Shown here: positions 16,374 to 24,096 of the stretch, piece by piece
How positions within the stretch are numbered: position 1 is the stretch's first letter
How the letters are laid out: each line of letters begins with the position of its first letter
Assembly: GCF_051045985.1 (NCBI RefSeq)
Contig: NZ_CP157350.1
Coordinates: 372,001 to 436,000, forward strand
Direction of reading: 5' to 3'
Length of the DNA: 64,000 bases
Origin: Scardovia wiggsiae
GTDB lineage: Bacteria; Actinomycetota; Actinomycetes; Actinomycetales; Bifidobacteriaceae
Made by a program: the position numbers and the translations under genes
The notes under the pieces: generated by a model
What the model was told of the DNA's origin: nothing
Databases searched by the model: none
Seen by the model: only the letters and a program-made list of their open reading frames with translations

Positions 16374-17873
16374 ATGGCTGAAAAATTGATGAAGTTTGCT
16401 GATGCTGTTAAAAAATACGATCCTGTGATCGGGCTTGAAGTACATGTGGAATTAAGTACACAAACAAAGCTTTTCTGCCCTGCAGAAGTCCATTTCGGCG
16501 GCGAGCCTAACTCCCAGCTGACCCCTGTGTCCCTTGGGCTTCCGGGCAGCCTTCCGGTCGTGAACAGGACGGCTATCGACTACGCTGTTAAGCTCGGGCT
16601 GGCTTTGCACTGCAATATCGCTGAATGGTCGCAGTTCGCGCGCAAGAATTATTTCTATCCTGATATGCCGCGTGATTATCAGATCTCCCAGTATGATAAG
16701 CCGCTGAATGGTGAAGGGTACCTGGACGTTGAGCTTGAAGACGGTGATATTTTCCGTGTGCCTGTGGAACGCGCGCATGTTGAAGATGATGCCGGCAAGA
16801 ATACCCATGTGGGCGGTGCCGACGGCCGTATTGAAGGGGCCGACCATTCTCTTGTGGATTATAACCGTGCCGGGGTGCCGCTGGTGGAGATTGTCACCAA
16901 ACCCATAACGGGGGCGGGTGAACGTGCCGCAGAAGTAGCAGGCGCGTATGTGCGCACGATCCGCGATATTGTGCGCGCTCTGAATATTTCCCACGCCCGT
17001 ATGGAACAGGGGAATATGCGTGCTGATGTTAATGTGTCGCTGCGCCCGTCCCCTGAGGCCCCACTGGGGACACGCTCAGAAACAAAGAATGTCAATTCCT
17101 TCCGCGGGATCGAAAAAACGATCATTTATGAGATCAGACGCCAGGCTGCGATCCTGGATGACGGCGGCGAGATACTGCAGGAAACCCGCCACTGGGACGA
17201 AGCGTCGCAGGCTACTGCGGGCGGCCGCGTAAAGACTGATGCGGACGATTACAGGTATTTCCCTGACCCTGACCTTGTTATGGTCCATGTGACGAAGGGG
17301 CATATTGATGAGCTGGCTTCGCAGATGCCTGAGATGCCTCGGGAACGCCGCAACCGTCTCCAGGGCGAGTGGGGCTTCTCCGATCTTGAGATGCGCGATG
17401 TAGTCAACGCTGATGCCCTGGACCTCATAGAAGCCACCATCGCCGCTGGAGCCACTGCGGGCGGGGCCCGCAAGTGGTGGCTTGGCGAGATCAGCCGTGC
17501 AGCCAATGAGCGTGAAACGCTGCTGGAGGATATGCCCATTACCCCGGCTGATGTAGCGCGGGTGGAAAAGCTCGTAGCTGAAGGCAGGCTTAATGACAAG
17601 CTCGCCAAGCAGACGGTTGCCGGCGTTCTCGCCGGTGAAGGCACACCTGATGAGGTCGTCAGAAAACACGGGTATGAGGTCGTTTCTGATGACGGTGCCC
17701 TTGAAGCGGAAGTAGATAAAGCCCTTGCTGCCGATCCGGATATTGCCGCAAAGCTGAAGGCCGGCAATATGAAGCCGATGGGCGCGATCATCGGTGCGGT
17801 TATGAAAGCTACACGCGGACAGGCCGATGCTAAAGCTGTATCTGCTATTGTTATGCGGAAGGTCAAAAGCTGA
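16374..17873 (+). CDS. gatB: Asp-tRNA(Asn)/Glu-tRNA(Gln) amidotransferase subunit B
   Basis: 499 residues, the tRNA-binding kinase-like subunit that activates the mischarged aminoacyl end with ATP. Signature segments: YDPVIGLEVHVELSTQTKLF with the nearby Cys of the zinc site, KNYFYPDMPRDYQISQYDKP, and HVEDDAGKN; a C-terminal YqeY-like tail domain ends in SAIVMRKV. Last gene of the gatCAB operon; a GNAT enzyme gene follows 45 bases later. Confidence 0.97.
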   Translation: MAEKLMKFADAVKKYDPVIGLEVHVELSTQTKLFCPAEVHFGGEPNSQLTPVSLGLPGSLPVVNRTAIDYAVKLGLALHCNIAEWSQFARKNYFYPDMPRDYQISQYDKPLNGEGYLDVELEDGDIFRVPVERAHVEDDAGKNTHVGGADGRIEGADHSLVDYNRAGVPLVEIVTKPITGAGERAAEVAGAYVRTIRDIVRALNISHARMEQGNMRADVNVSLRPSPEAPLGTRSETKNVNSFRGIEKTIIYEIRRQAAILDDGGEILQETRHWDEASQATAGGRVKTDADDYRYFPDPDLVMVHVTKGHIDELASQMPEMPRERRNRLQGEWGFSDLEMRDVVNADALDLIEATIAAGATAGGARKWWLGEISRAANERETLLEDMPITPADVARVEKLVAEGRLNDKLAKQTVAGVLAGEGTPDEVVRKHGYEVVSDDGALEAEVDKALAADPDIAAKLKAGNMKPMGAIIGAVMKATRGQADAKAVSAIVMRKVKS

Positions 17874-17918
17874 GGCCGAAGGCTGAAGGTCGCCGACATA
17901 TTAAGGAAATCAATCGAG

Positions 17919-19343
17919 ATGACACGATCCGATATGACACCAGAATCAACAGTTCCGCACACAGCTGACGGGGAGAAGCTGGATTCTCCGCAAAATCAGC
18001 CGCCGGACAGCCCTCAAGGCACACAGGGCCGTGATACGCATAAAGGTATGCAGGATGTACAGAAGGACGTCCGCGCGCTTCCATCCAGCATTTCTATCCC
18101 TGAGATTGAGGGGGAGATGCTGGTCCTCCGGCCGGCAGTATGGGAAGACTGTGAAAAGCTTGATGAGCTTGATGCATTCCATGATTCTGCGCGGATCACA
18201 GGTAAGAGCAAGGAAGCGGAGCGCTCTACTGTGCGTGCGTGGGTGTCCCGGTACCTGTCATGGTCCCGCGGGGAGCTGCGTGCCCAGGAGAGTTTCTCTG
18301 ACCCTGAAGCCCGAGGGGTCATAGCCTGGTCTATGTTTGCCCAGTCTGACCTTACAGGCTCTGACGATAAGAACGAAAGCGACGGCAACGGGTTTGTCCT
18401 TATCGGCATGGTTTTCCTTATTGATATTGACGGCTGGGCCAAGTCGGCGCGTATCCAGGTCCTTCTTGGCCGCGATTACCGCTCCCGCGGTTTTTCCCGT
18501 GACGCCATGCCGCGTGTTATGACGTATGGTTTTGCCCCTGAGCCTGCAGGCCTGGGCATGCACCGCATCTGGGTAGGGGTACCGCAGCGTAATACCCGTG
18601 CCTCAACGGTCTACAAATCCCTTGGTTTCACAACAGAAGGCAATTCACGTGATGCTTTGTGGGATAACGGGAATGAGCGGTACCAGGACCTTGAGGTCCA
18701 GGGCATGCTTGCAGATGAGTTCGATCCGATAGGCTCCCTTGAAGCATTCGGGATGCGCCCTATTATGACGAATCCCGGGATCCGCGAGGCGATGTCGATG
18801 CACGAGCATTCCATAGAGATTGAACAGCACAGGTCTTTTGTCCGTAACGTTGCTGATATATCTTTTGACGATGAGGCTTCTGCCGCAGTATCGAACCGCG
18901 AGAACTGGCGCGGCAACCATATTGACGGATATGACGGATATGACGGGTACGGCCCGGAAGAAGGAACTGATGGTCCCGACGGTATCCCTTCGCAGATTGG
19001 GCAGCAGGATATAGCCGATGCGGCCGAAGTAACTGCACAGGGCGGGGACTCCACCGGGGCTGGGACTTCTGCGCAGCAGGGCACTACAGGGGATCCCGGG
19101 TCCACCAGGAAGCCCGGGGATCCTGCCGGTTCCAGCATTTCCAACAGTTCTGATGGCACAGGCCCGAAAACCGATAGGCGGGAGGTATCAGGCATATCTG
19201 AGGGGCCGGGCGAAGCCGCCGGGCAGGATAGTGCAGAGGCGCCGGATACGTCTGATACGTTACATGGGTCCGGTCCATCCGGCACATCGCAGAAGGTCCC
19301 ATGGTGGCGCCGGCTCGGCAGAAACCGGAGGCGTGACCAGTAG
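17919..19343 (+). CDS. GNAT N-acetyltransferase (RimJ/RimL-like) with long low-complexity tail
   Basis: 474 residues. Residues about 55-260 form a GNAT domain of the RimJ/RimL type: LVLRPAVWEDCEKLDELDAF at the start, IQVLLGRDYRSRGFSRDA as the acetyl-CoA-binding loop, and HRIWVGVPQRNTRASTVYKS. These enzymes acetylate protein N-termini or small amines. The N-terminal 55 residues and everything after about 320 are low complexity (Gly, Ser, Asp, Thr, Pro), including a DGYDGYDGY triplet repeat, and the protein ends in a basic patch GRNRRRDQ. The tail doubles the usual GNAT length. It follows gatB closely and may be co-transcribed. Substrate unknown. Confidence 0.8.
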   Translation: MTRSDMTPESTVPHTADGEKLDSPQNQPPDSPQGTQGRDTHKGMQDVQKDVRALPSSISIPEIEGEMLVLRPAVWEDCEKLDELDAFHDSARITGKSKEAERSTVRAWVSRYLSWSRGELRAQESFSDPEARGVIAWSMFAQSDLTGSDDKNESDGNGFVLIGMVFLIDIDGWAKSARIQVLLGRDYRSRGFSRDAMPRVMTYGFAPEPAGLGMHRIWVGVPQRNTRASTVYKSLGFTTEGNSRDALWDNGNERYQDLEVQGMLADEFDPIGSLEAFGMRPIMTNPGIREAMSMHEHSIEIEQHRSFVRNVADISFDDEASAAVSNRENWRGNHIDGYDGYDGYGPEEGTDGPDGIPSQIGQQDIADAAEVTAQGGDSTGAGTSAQQGTTGDPGSTRKPGDPAGSSISNSSDGTGPKTDRREVSGISEGPGEAAGQDSAEAPDTSDTLHGSGPSGTSQKVPWWRRLGRNRRRDQ

Positions 19344-19464
19344 CTGCCAGTAGCTGCCAGTAGCTGTACGCAGCTGTATGTACAGCGCACCTGGCAGCCG
19401 TCTCGCCCCGCCGTGCAGTCCGCCGCTTTATTTTTCAGGGAAAACAACAGGAAAGGACTCAATT

Positions 19465-19776
19465 ATGAGTGCAGAAGATCTTGACAGATACGAAACTGAT
19501 GCGGAACTCTCCCTGTATCGTGAGTATAGGGACGTTATCAAACTTTTTACTTATGTTGTTGAAACCGAAAGGCGTTTTTACCTGGCCAACAGGGTCGATT
19601 TCAACACGCGCTCTGCAGGACAGGATGTATATTTCGATGTCCAGCTGACCGATGCATGGGTATGGGATGTGTACCGTCCGAGCCGTTTTGTCAAAAGCGT
19701 CCGCATTGTCACTTTCAAAGATGTCAATGTAGAAGAGATACAGAAAACTGATATTGACGTCCCCCAGGGTATATAA
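19465..19776 (+). CDS. DUF2469 family protein
   Basis: 103 residues, matching the actinobacterial DUF2469 family (Mycobacterium Rv2901c): MSAEDLDRYETDAELSLYRE and the region WVWDVYRPSRFVKSVRIVTF. Function unknown. In mycobacteria the gene lies directly after rplS-lepB-rnhB; here it lies before them, separated by an oxidoreductase gene. The start is the ATG at 19465 after GGAAAGGAC. Confidence 0.88.
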   Translation: MSAEDLDRYETDAELSLYREYRDVIKLFTYVVETERRFYLANRVDFNTRSAGQDVYFDVQLTDAWVWDVYRPSRFVKSVRIVTFKDVNVEEIQKTDIDVPQGI

Positions 19777-19860
19777 AGCCGGGCGATAGTTTTATTCGCC
19801 CATATCGGTAAAATAATTAAGCTAAGTATGGCTTTTTATTGGTTCCTATAAGGAGGAAAT

Positions 19861-21450
19861 GTGCCAGAAAAGAAGAAAGTCGTTATTATCGGCGGAGGCC
19901 CTGCAGGCCTTACAGCTGCATGGGAGCTTGTTAAAGACAGCTCAGATGCTTATGATGTGACCGTCCTTGAAGCCACAAAAGAATTCGGCGGCATCTCCCG
20001 TACAGTGAAATACAACGGGAACCGCATGGATATCGGCGGGCATCGTTTCTTTTCCAAAGATGAAAGCATTATGAACTGGTGGAAAGAAGTACTGCCTCTT
20101 CAGGGAGCCCCTTCCTACGATGACAAGAAGCTGGGCCGTCATCATGATCTGGAGCCGGACGGGCCTGACCCTGAAAAAACCGATAAGGTCATGCTGAAGC
20201 GCCATCGTGTTTCCCGTATTTTCTGGAACCAGCATTTCCTTGATTATCCGATCACGCTGAGCCCCGGCACACTGAAGGCTATGGGACCGAAGATCACTAT
20301 CGAGGCCGGGTTCAGCTATCTGGCATCTGTTTTCCACAAACTCCCTGAAACAAGCCTCGAGAACTTCTATATCAACCGTTTTGGCCGCAAGCTGTACTCC
20401 ATGTTTTTCGAGGGATATACCGAGAAGCTGTGGGGCCGCCATCCTTCTGAGATATCAGCCGACTGGGGTGCCCAGAGGGTCAAGGGCCTGAGCATCATGA
20501 ACGTGCTGAAGAATGCGTTCCTGAAGCTGATGCCTAAGCATAAGACCGATAATTCCAAAGTAGAGACTTCCCTTATTGAGGAATTCTGGTATCCCAAGCT
20601 TGGCCCGGGCCAGCTGTGGGAAACTGTTGAAGAGAATTCCCGTGCCAAGGGCGTCAAGGTACTGACCGGTTCAACAGTCACAAAAATAAACCAGGCTAAC
20701 GGCAGGATAGCTTCTGTTTCTTACGTTGATGAAAGCGGCAAAGAGAACACGCTCCGGGCTGATGAGTTCATTTCTTCCATGCCTTTGAAAGATCTTGTCA
20801 ATGCTATTGATAAGTCTGATACCAAGGCCCCGCAGGATATGAAAGAGATTGCTTCAGGCCTTCCGTACCGCGATTTCGTCACAGTTGGCCTGCTGGTCAG
20901 GAAACTCCGCATCCGTAATAATACGGATATCCCCACGCTTGGGCATCCGCCTATCGTCCCCGATAACTGGATCTATGTCCAGGATCCCGGCTACAAAGTC
21001 GGGCGTTTCCAGATTTTCAACAACTGGAGCCCATACCTGGTCAAAGATGTTGACGACACTGTGTGGATCGGAATGGAATATTTCTGCAATGAAGGTGACG
21101 ACTTCTGGAACCTGAGTGATGAGGAAGCCACAAACCTTGCGATAAAAGAACTTACCCGCATGCGTGTTATCAGCGGCAAGCAGGATGTCCTGGATTCGCA
21201 CCGTGAGCTTGTCCAGAAGGCATATCCGGCGTATTTCGATACGTATAAGGATATCGACCAGCTTATTGAATATCTTGATTCATTCGGCAATCTGTACTGC
21301 GTGGGCCGTAACGGGCAGCACCATTACAATAACCAGGATCATTCGATGGCTACGGCTATTGAGGCCGTCGGCAATATCAAGTCAGGAAAGACATCGAAGA
21401 AGAATGTCTGGTCAGTGAATACTGAAAAGTCATATCACGAGTCCAAATAG
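19861..21450 (+). CDS. NAD(P)/FAD-dependent oxidoreductase, amine oxidase/UDP-galactopyranose mutase-like
   Basis: 529 residues. The N-terminus has the dinucleotide motif VVIIGGGPAGLTAAWEL, followed by VLEATKEFGGISRTV and MDIGGHRFFSKDE, as in the NAD(P)-binding amine-oxidase/UGM-type flavoproteins. The middle (ENFYINRFGRKLYSMFFEGY, TEKLWGRHP) is typical of actinobacterial proteins annotated as FAD-dependent oxidoreductases linked to cell-wall sugar or lipid modification. The sequence is longer than true UDP-galactopyranose mutases (about 390 residues), so mutase activity is not claimed. GTG start at 19861 behind AGGAGGAA. It separates DUF2469 from rplS. Confidence 0.8.
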   Translation: MPEKKKVVIIGGGPAGLTAAWELVKDSSDAYDVTVLEATKEFGGISRTVKYNGNRMDIGGHRFFSKDESIMNWWKEVLPLQGAPSYDDKKLGRHHDLEPDGPDPEKTDKVMLKRHRVSRIFWNQHFLDYPITLSPGTLKAMGPKITIEAGFSYLASVFHKLPETSLENFYINRFGRKLYSMFFEGYTEKLWGRHPSEISADWGAQRVKGLSIMNVLKNAFLKLMPKHKTDNSKVETSLIEEFWYPKLGPGQLWETVEENSRAKGVKVLTGSTVTKINQANGRIASVSYVDESGKENTLRADEFISSMPLKDLVNAIDKSDTKAPQDMKEIASGLPYRDFVTVGLLVRKLRIRNNTDIPTLGHPPIVPDNWIYVQDPGYKVGRFQIFNNWSPYLVKDVDDTVWIGMEYFCNEGDDFWNLSDEEATNLAIKELTRMRVISGKQDVLDSHRELVQKAYPAYFDTYKDIDQLIEYLDSFGNLYCVGRNGQHHYNNQDHSMATAIEAVGNIKSGKTSKKNVWSVNTEKSYHESK

Positions 21451-21535
21451 ATTTTAGCCAGGATACCTGCTGGGGGTCTGCCGTGATCTGATCCCCAGCA
21501 GATGCTGGGATCCTGGGATCCGGTTGACGTTTTGA

Positions 21536-21576
21536 CAGGGTAAACCAGCCCCAAGGCTTGGGGCTGGTTTACCCTG
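21536..21576. promoter_or_regulatory. 41-bp near-perfect palindrome before rplS
   Basis: CAGGGTAAACCAGCCCCAAG, one central G, then the exact reverse complement: a 20-bp perfect stem. There is no T-run after it, so it is a poor terminator. TATAAT begins five bases after it, and a 17-base spacer would put the -35 (TTGGGG, 21558-21563) inside the right arm. It could therefore be an operator, or an upstream-transcript hairpin fused to a promoter. Confidence 0.7.
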
Positions 21577-21586
21577 TGTGTATAAT
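21558..21586 (+). promoter_or_regulatory. Candidate rplS promoter
   Basis: TTGGGG (21558-21563), 17 bases, TATAAT (21581-21586). The -10 is perfect and the -35 matches three of six bases. A TTGACA at 21532-21537 is better in sequence but lies 43 bases from the -10. The leader to the rplS start would be about 160 nt. Confidence 0.5.
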
Positions 21587-21753
21587 GGGATTTTGCATGT
21601 GTCGGATCTGGTTTGCCGCATAGGGCCGGATCTTTCAGGTCAAGCTGGCCGTGCGTTACACGGCCTGCGGATTGTCACAGCTGTATACAGGCAAACCTGG
21701 ATACACCTCAATTTTTATCATGCACTGGTATGCGGCGGTGATGGAGGATAATA

Positions 21754-22137
21754 ATGAACGCTGTAGAACAGTTTGAAGCAAAACAGCTTAAAGATGCTGC
21801 AAGCATCCCGGATTTCCGTTCCGGGGATACCGTCAAGGTAAACGTGAAGATCCAGGAAGGCAATAACGCACGTATCCAGGCTTTCCAGGGTGTTGTGATT
21901 GCCCGCAGCGGTGCCGGGCTGCGCGAGACTTTCATAGTCCGTAAAGTCAGCTTCGGCGTAGGCGTGGAACGGCGATTCCCCGTACATTCCCCGGTGATCG
22001 ATTCTATTGAGCTCGTGCGCAGGGGCCGTGTACGCCGTGCAAAGCTTTACTATCTGCGTAAGCTGCGCGGTAAGGCTGCACGAATCGTTGAGCGCCGTGA
22101 TAATACGCAGAAAGCTAATGCACAGAAATCAGAGTAG
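21754..22137 (+). CDS. rplS: 50S ribosomal protein L19
   Basis: 127 residues. L19 lies at the interface of the ribosomal subunits. Family text is clear: PDFRSGDTVKVNVKIQEGN, RIQAFQGVVIARSG, ETFIVRKVSFGVGVERRFPV and the basic end VRRAKLYYLRKLRGKAARI. It is followed by lepB and rnhB, a very common bacterial order. SD: GGAGGATAAT. Confidence 0.98.
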   Translation: MNAVEQFEAKQLKDAASIPDFRSGDTVKVNVKIQEGNNARIQAFQGVVIARSGAGLRETFIVRKVSFGVGVERRFPVHSPVIDSIELVRRGRVRRAKLYYLRKLRGKAARIVERRDNTQKANAQKSE

Positions 22138-22181
22138 CTGATTACAGCTATCCGGTTTTCTTGAGTATTTCTTGAGTATTT

Positions 22182-22219
22182 AAGGAGCCCCAGGGAAAGT
22201 TGACCTCTTGGGGCTCCTT
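22182..22219 (+). terminator. Hairpin between rplS and lepB
   Basis: AAGGAGCCCCA (22182-22192) and TGGGGCTCCTT (22209-22219) form an 11-bp perfect stem with a 16-base loop. No T-run follows, so it may only partly terminate or may stabilise the rplS message; the lepB start is 37 bases further on. Two CTTGAGTATT direct repeats lie just upstream. Confidence 0.5.
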
Positions 22220-22256
22220 CCCAAATCAGCAGGTTACAGAACAGATTAGTTGCAGC

Positions 22257-23105
22257 ATGGCGGACCAGGATAAATCCAATAACCTTTTTGACGGTTCCGG
22301 GCTGATGGACAGGACCCAGATATATGCCCAGAGGAAGTCAGCCGGACAGTCGGCCCGGCGTGTGCATTCCAGAAATTTTGATCCTGCAGGCAAAAGGTAC
22401 ATTATCCCCCAATACGGCAAGCGGGCTGCACGGCGGAAAGAGGCTGCTGCATATATACGGGATACCCTTATAACTATTATCCTTGTCGGGATCATTATTA
22501 CGCTTCTGCGCACTTTTGTTATCACGCAGTATATTATCCCGTCATCCTCAATGGAGGATACCCTTCCTGTCGGTTCCCAGGTGCTGGCTAACAAGCTGAT
22601 GAGAGGGGAGCCTTCCCTTAAACGCGGGCATATTATCGTTTTCAAAGATACCCATGGGTGGCTGTCTTCATCGGAATCAAGCAGTACACAAGGCGGTTTT
22701 GCCGGCCTTTTCAATAAGATAACCGGGAACAAAAATGGTGACAGGTATCTGATAAAGCGGATCATCGGGCTTCCCGGGGATACGGTCGCATGTGAAGGGG
22801 CAGGCCACCCTATCACTGTGAACGGGCAGCCGATCAATGAAAGCTCTTATCTGAAGCCTGGGACAGATCCCAGTGATGTGGCTTTTACAGTACGTGTAAC
22901 AGCAGGGAATATATTTGTTATGGGCGATAACCGTTCTAATTCCGCCGATTCACGCTATCATACCGATGACGGCAATAACGGCCTCGTTCCTATGAGCGCT
23001 GTTACCGGGGTCGCAGTGGCTGTGATCTGGCCTGTTTCCCAGTGGCGCGGGCTTACCGGCGGGACGAAAGTTTTTGACAATGTCCCTATCCCTTACAACA
23101 GTTAG
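22257..23105 (+). CDS. lepB: Signal peptidase I
   Basis: 282 residues from the ATG at 22257. Cleaves signal peptides of exported proteins at the outer face of the membrane. A single membrane helix (TLITIILVGIIITLLRTFVI) precedes the catalytic Ser in IIPSSSMEDTLPVGS (Ser98) and the catalytic Lys in RYLIKRIIGLPGDTV (about Lys167); VMGDNRSNSADSR is box E. The cytoplasmic N-terminus of about 65 residues is longer than in E. coli topologies and basic. The frame is open from 22200, but the extra residues overlap the preceding hairpin and have no SD. Confidence 0.95.
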   Translation: MADQDKSNNLFDGSGLMDRTQIYAQRKSAGQSARRVHSRNFDPAGKRYIIPQYGKRAARRKEAAAYIRDTLITIILVGIIITLLRTFVITQYIIPSSSMEDTLPVGSQVLANKLMRGEPSLKRGHIIVFKDTHGWLSSSESSSTQGGFAGLFNKITGNKNGDRYLIKRIIGLPGDTVACEGAGHPITVNGQPINESSYLKPGTDPSDVAFTVRVTAGNIFVMGDNRSNSADSRYHTDDGNNGLVPMSAVTGVAVAVIWPVSQWRGLTGGTKVFDNVPIPYNS

Positions 23106-23118
23106 TGGTATCCGTCTC

Positions 23119-23949
23119 ATGGGTAATCCCGCACCCGGTCCGGACTCCGCCCATCCGGACTTCCCGCAGGGCAGGCAGCGTGCAGTCCTTCCGGCAGCAG
23201 TTTCCCCGACATGGGATGTTGAATTACAGACGGTCCATTCTGCTCCGCAGCCGGATACCGGCCGGAGCGGCTATGGCCGGAGCAATTTTGATATAGTGAT
23301 CGGGTGTGACGAGGTGGGCCGCGGATGCCTCGCCGGCCCCGTTATGGTGGGGGCCTGTGCTTTTAGCGTCCCGTCAGTACTCAGCAAAGCTGCCGGTTCG
23401 CTGTTCCCTGCGGGGCTTAAAGATTCCAAAATGCTGTCGGAGAAGAAAAGGGAACAGCTCGTGGATCCGGTACAGGAGTGGTGCGATACGTATGCGGTAG
23501 GCAGTTCAACTAACCGGGAGATCGACAGGCAGGGGATCATGGCGGCTTTGGGGGCTGCCGCTGCCCGCGCGATCAGGCATATACTGGAAACTGCAGACTG
23601 CCCCTGCAGGAAGGCTGCGGTGATCCTTGACGGCCCTCATGATTACATAACCCCCGTTATAACCCCCACCATTGAAGCCGGCAGTGCGGCATATCCTGTC
23701 ATATCCGGCTGCGGAATAGAGGTATTCCCGGTCGTCAAAGGCGATCAGAAATGTATCAGTGTTGCCGGGGCATCTGTTATTGCCAAAGTCACCAGGGACC
23801 GGTACATGGTTGGCCTGGCCAGCCGTCATCCTGAGTGGGAAGCCTACGCATGGCAGAAAAACAAGGGGTACGGGTCTGCGGAGCATCGCCGGGCGATCCG
23901 GTTATATGGGGCAACGCCTTATCACAGGGTCTCATGGAACCTGGGGTAG
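23119..23949 (+). CDS. rnhB: Ribonuclease HII
   Basis: 276 residues from ATG 23119. Removes ribonucleotides from DNA and RNA-DNA hybrids. Seen: IVIGCDEVGRGCLAGPV (Asp-Glu active-site pair), LKDSKMLSEKKRE, ILDGP and KCISVAGASVIAKVTRDRYM, all RNase HII signatures. The N-terminal 55 residues are a Pro-rich extension before the core. An in-frame ATG at 23080 would overlap lepB by 26 bases; neither start has a strong SD, and I chose the non-overlapping one. Third gene of rplS-lepB-rnhB. Confidence 0.93.
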   Translation: MGNPAPGPDSAHPDFPQGRQRAVLPAAVSPTWDVELQTVHSAPQPDTGRSGYGRSNFDIVIGCDEVGRGCLAGPVMVGACAFSVPSVLSKAAGSLFPAGLKDSKMLSEKKREQLVDPVQEWCDTYAVGSSTNREIDRQGIMAALGAAAARAIRHILETADCPCRKAAVILDGPHDYITPVITPTIEAGSAAYPVISGCGIEVFPVVKGDQKCISVAGASVIAKVTRDRYMVGLASRHPEWEAYAWQKNKGYGSAEHRRAIRLYGATPYHRVSWNLG

Positions 23950-24096
23950 GGGGGCATCCTCCTACCATTTTGCCGCCGGATTTTGCCGGCATCCGGTAAG
24001 CACTGCCCGGAAACCTTTTTGCCGGGTACCGGGTTTTACAGCGTCCGGCACATCCTTCTTTTCTTCGGCGCCTCTGTTGAGTATTCTGATTCGGGC

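Noticed and set aside
21532..21586. TTGACA with TATAAT as a promoter pair
   Set aside because: The spacing of 43 bases is far beyond the 16-18 needed; TTGGGG at 21558 is the better partner.
22171..22180. HAIR-like CTTGAG repeats before lepB
   Set aside because: CTTGAGTATT occurs twice as a direct repeat, without the inverted ACTCAAG arm needed for HspR.
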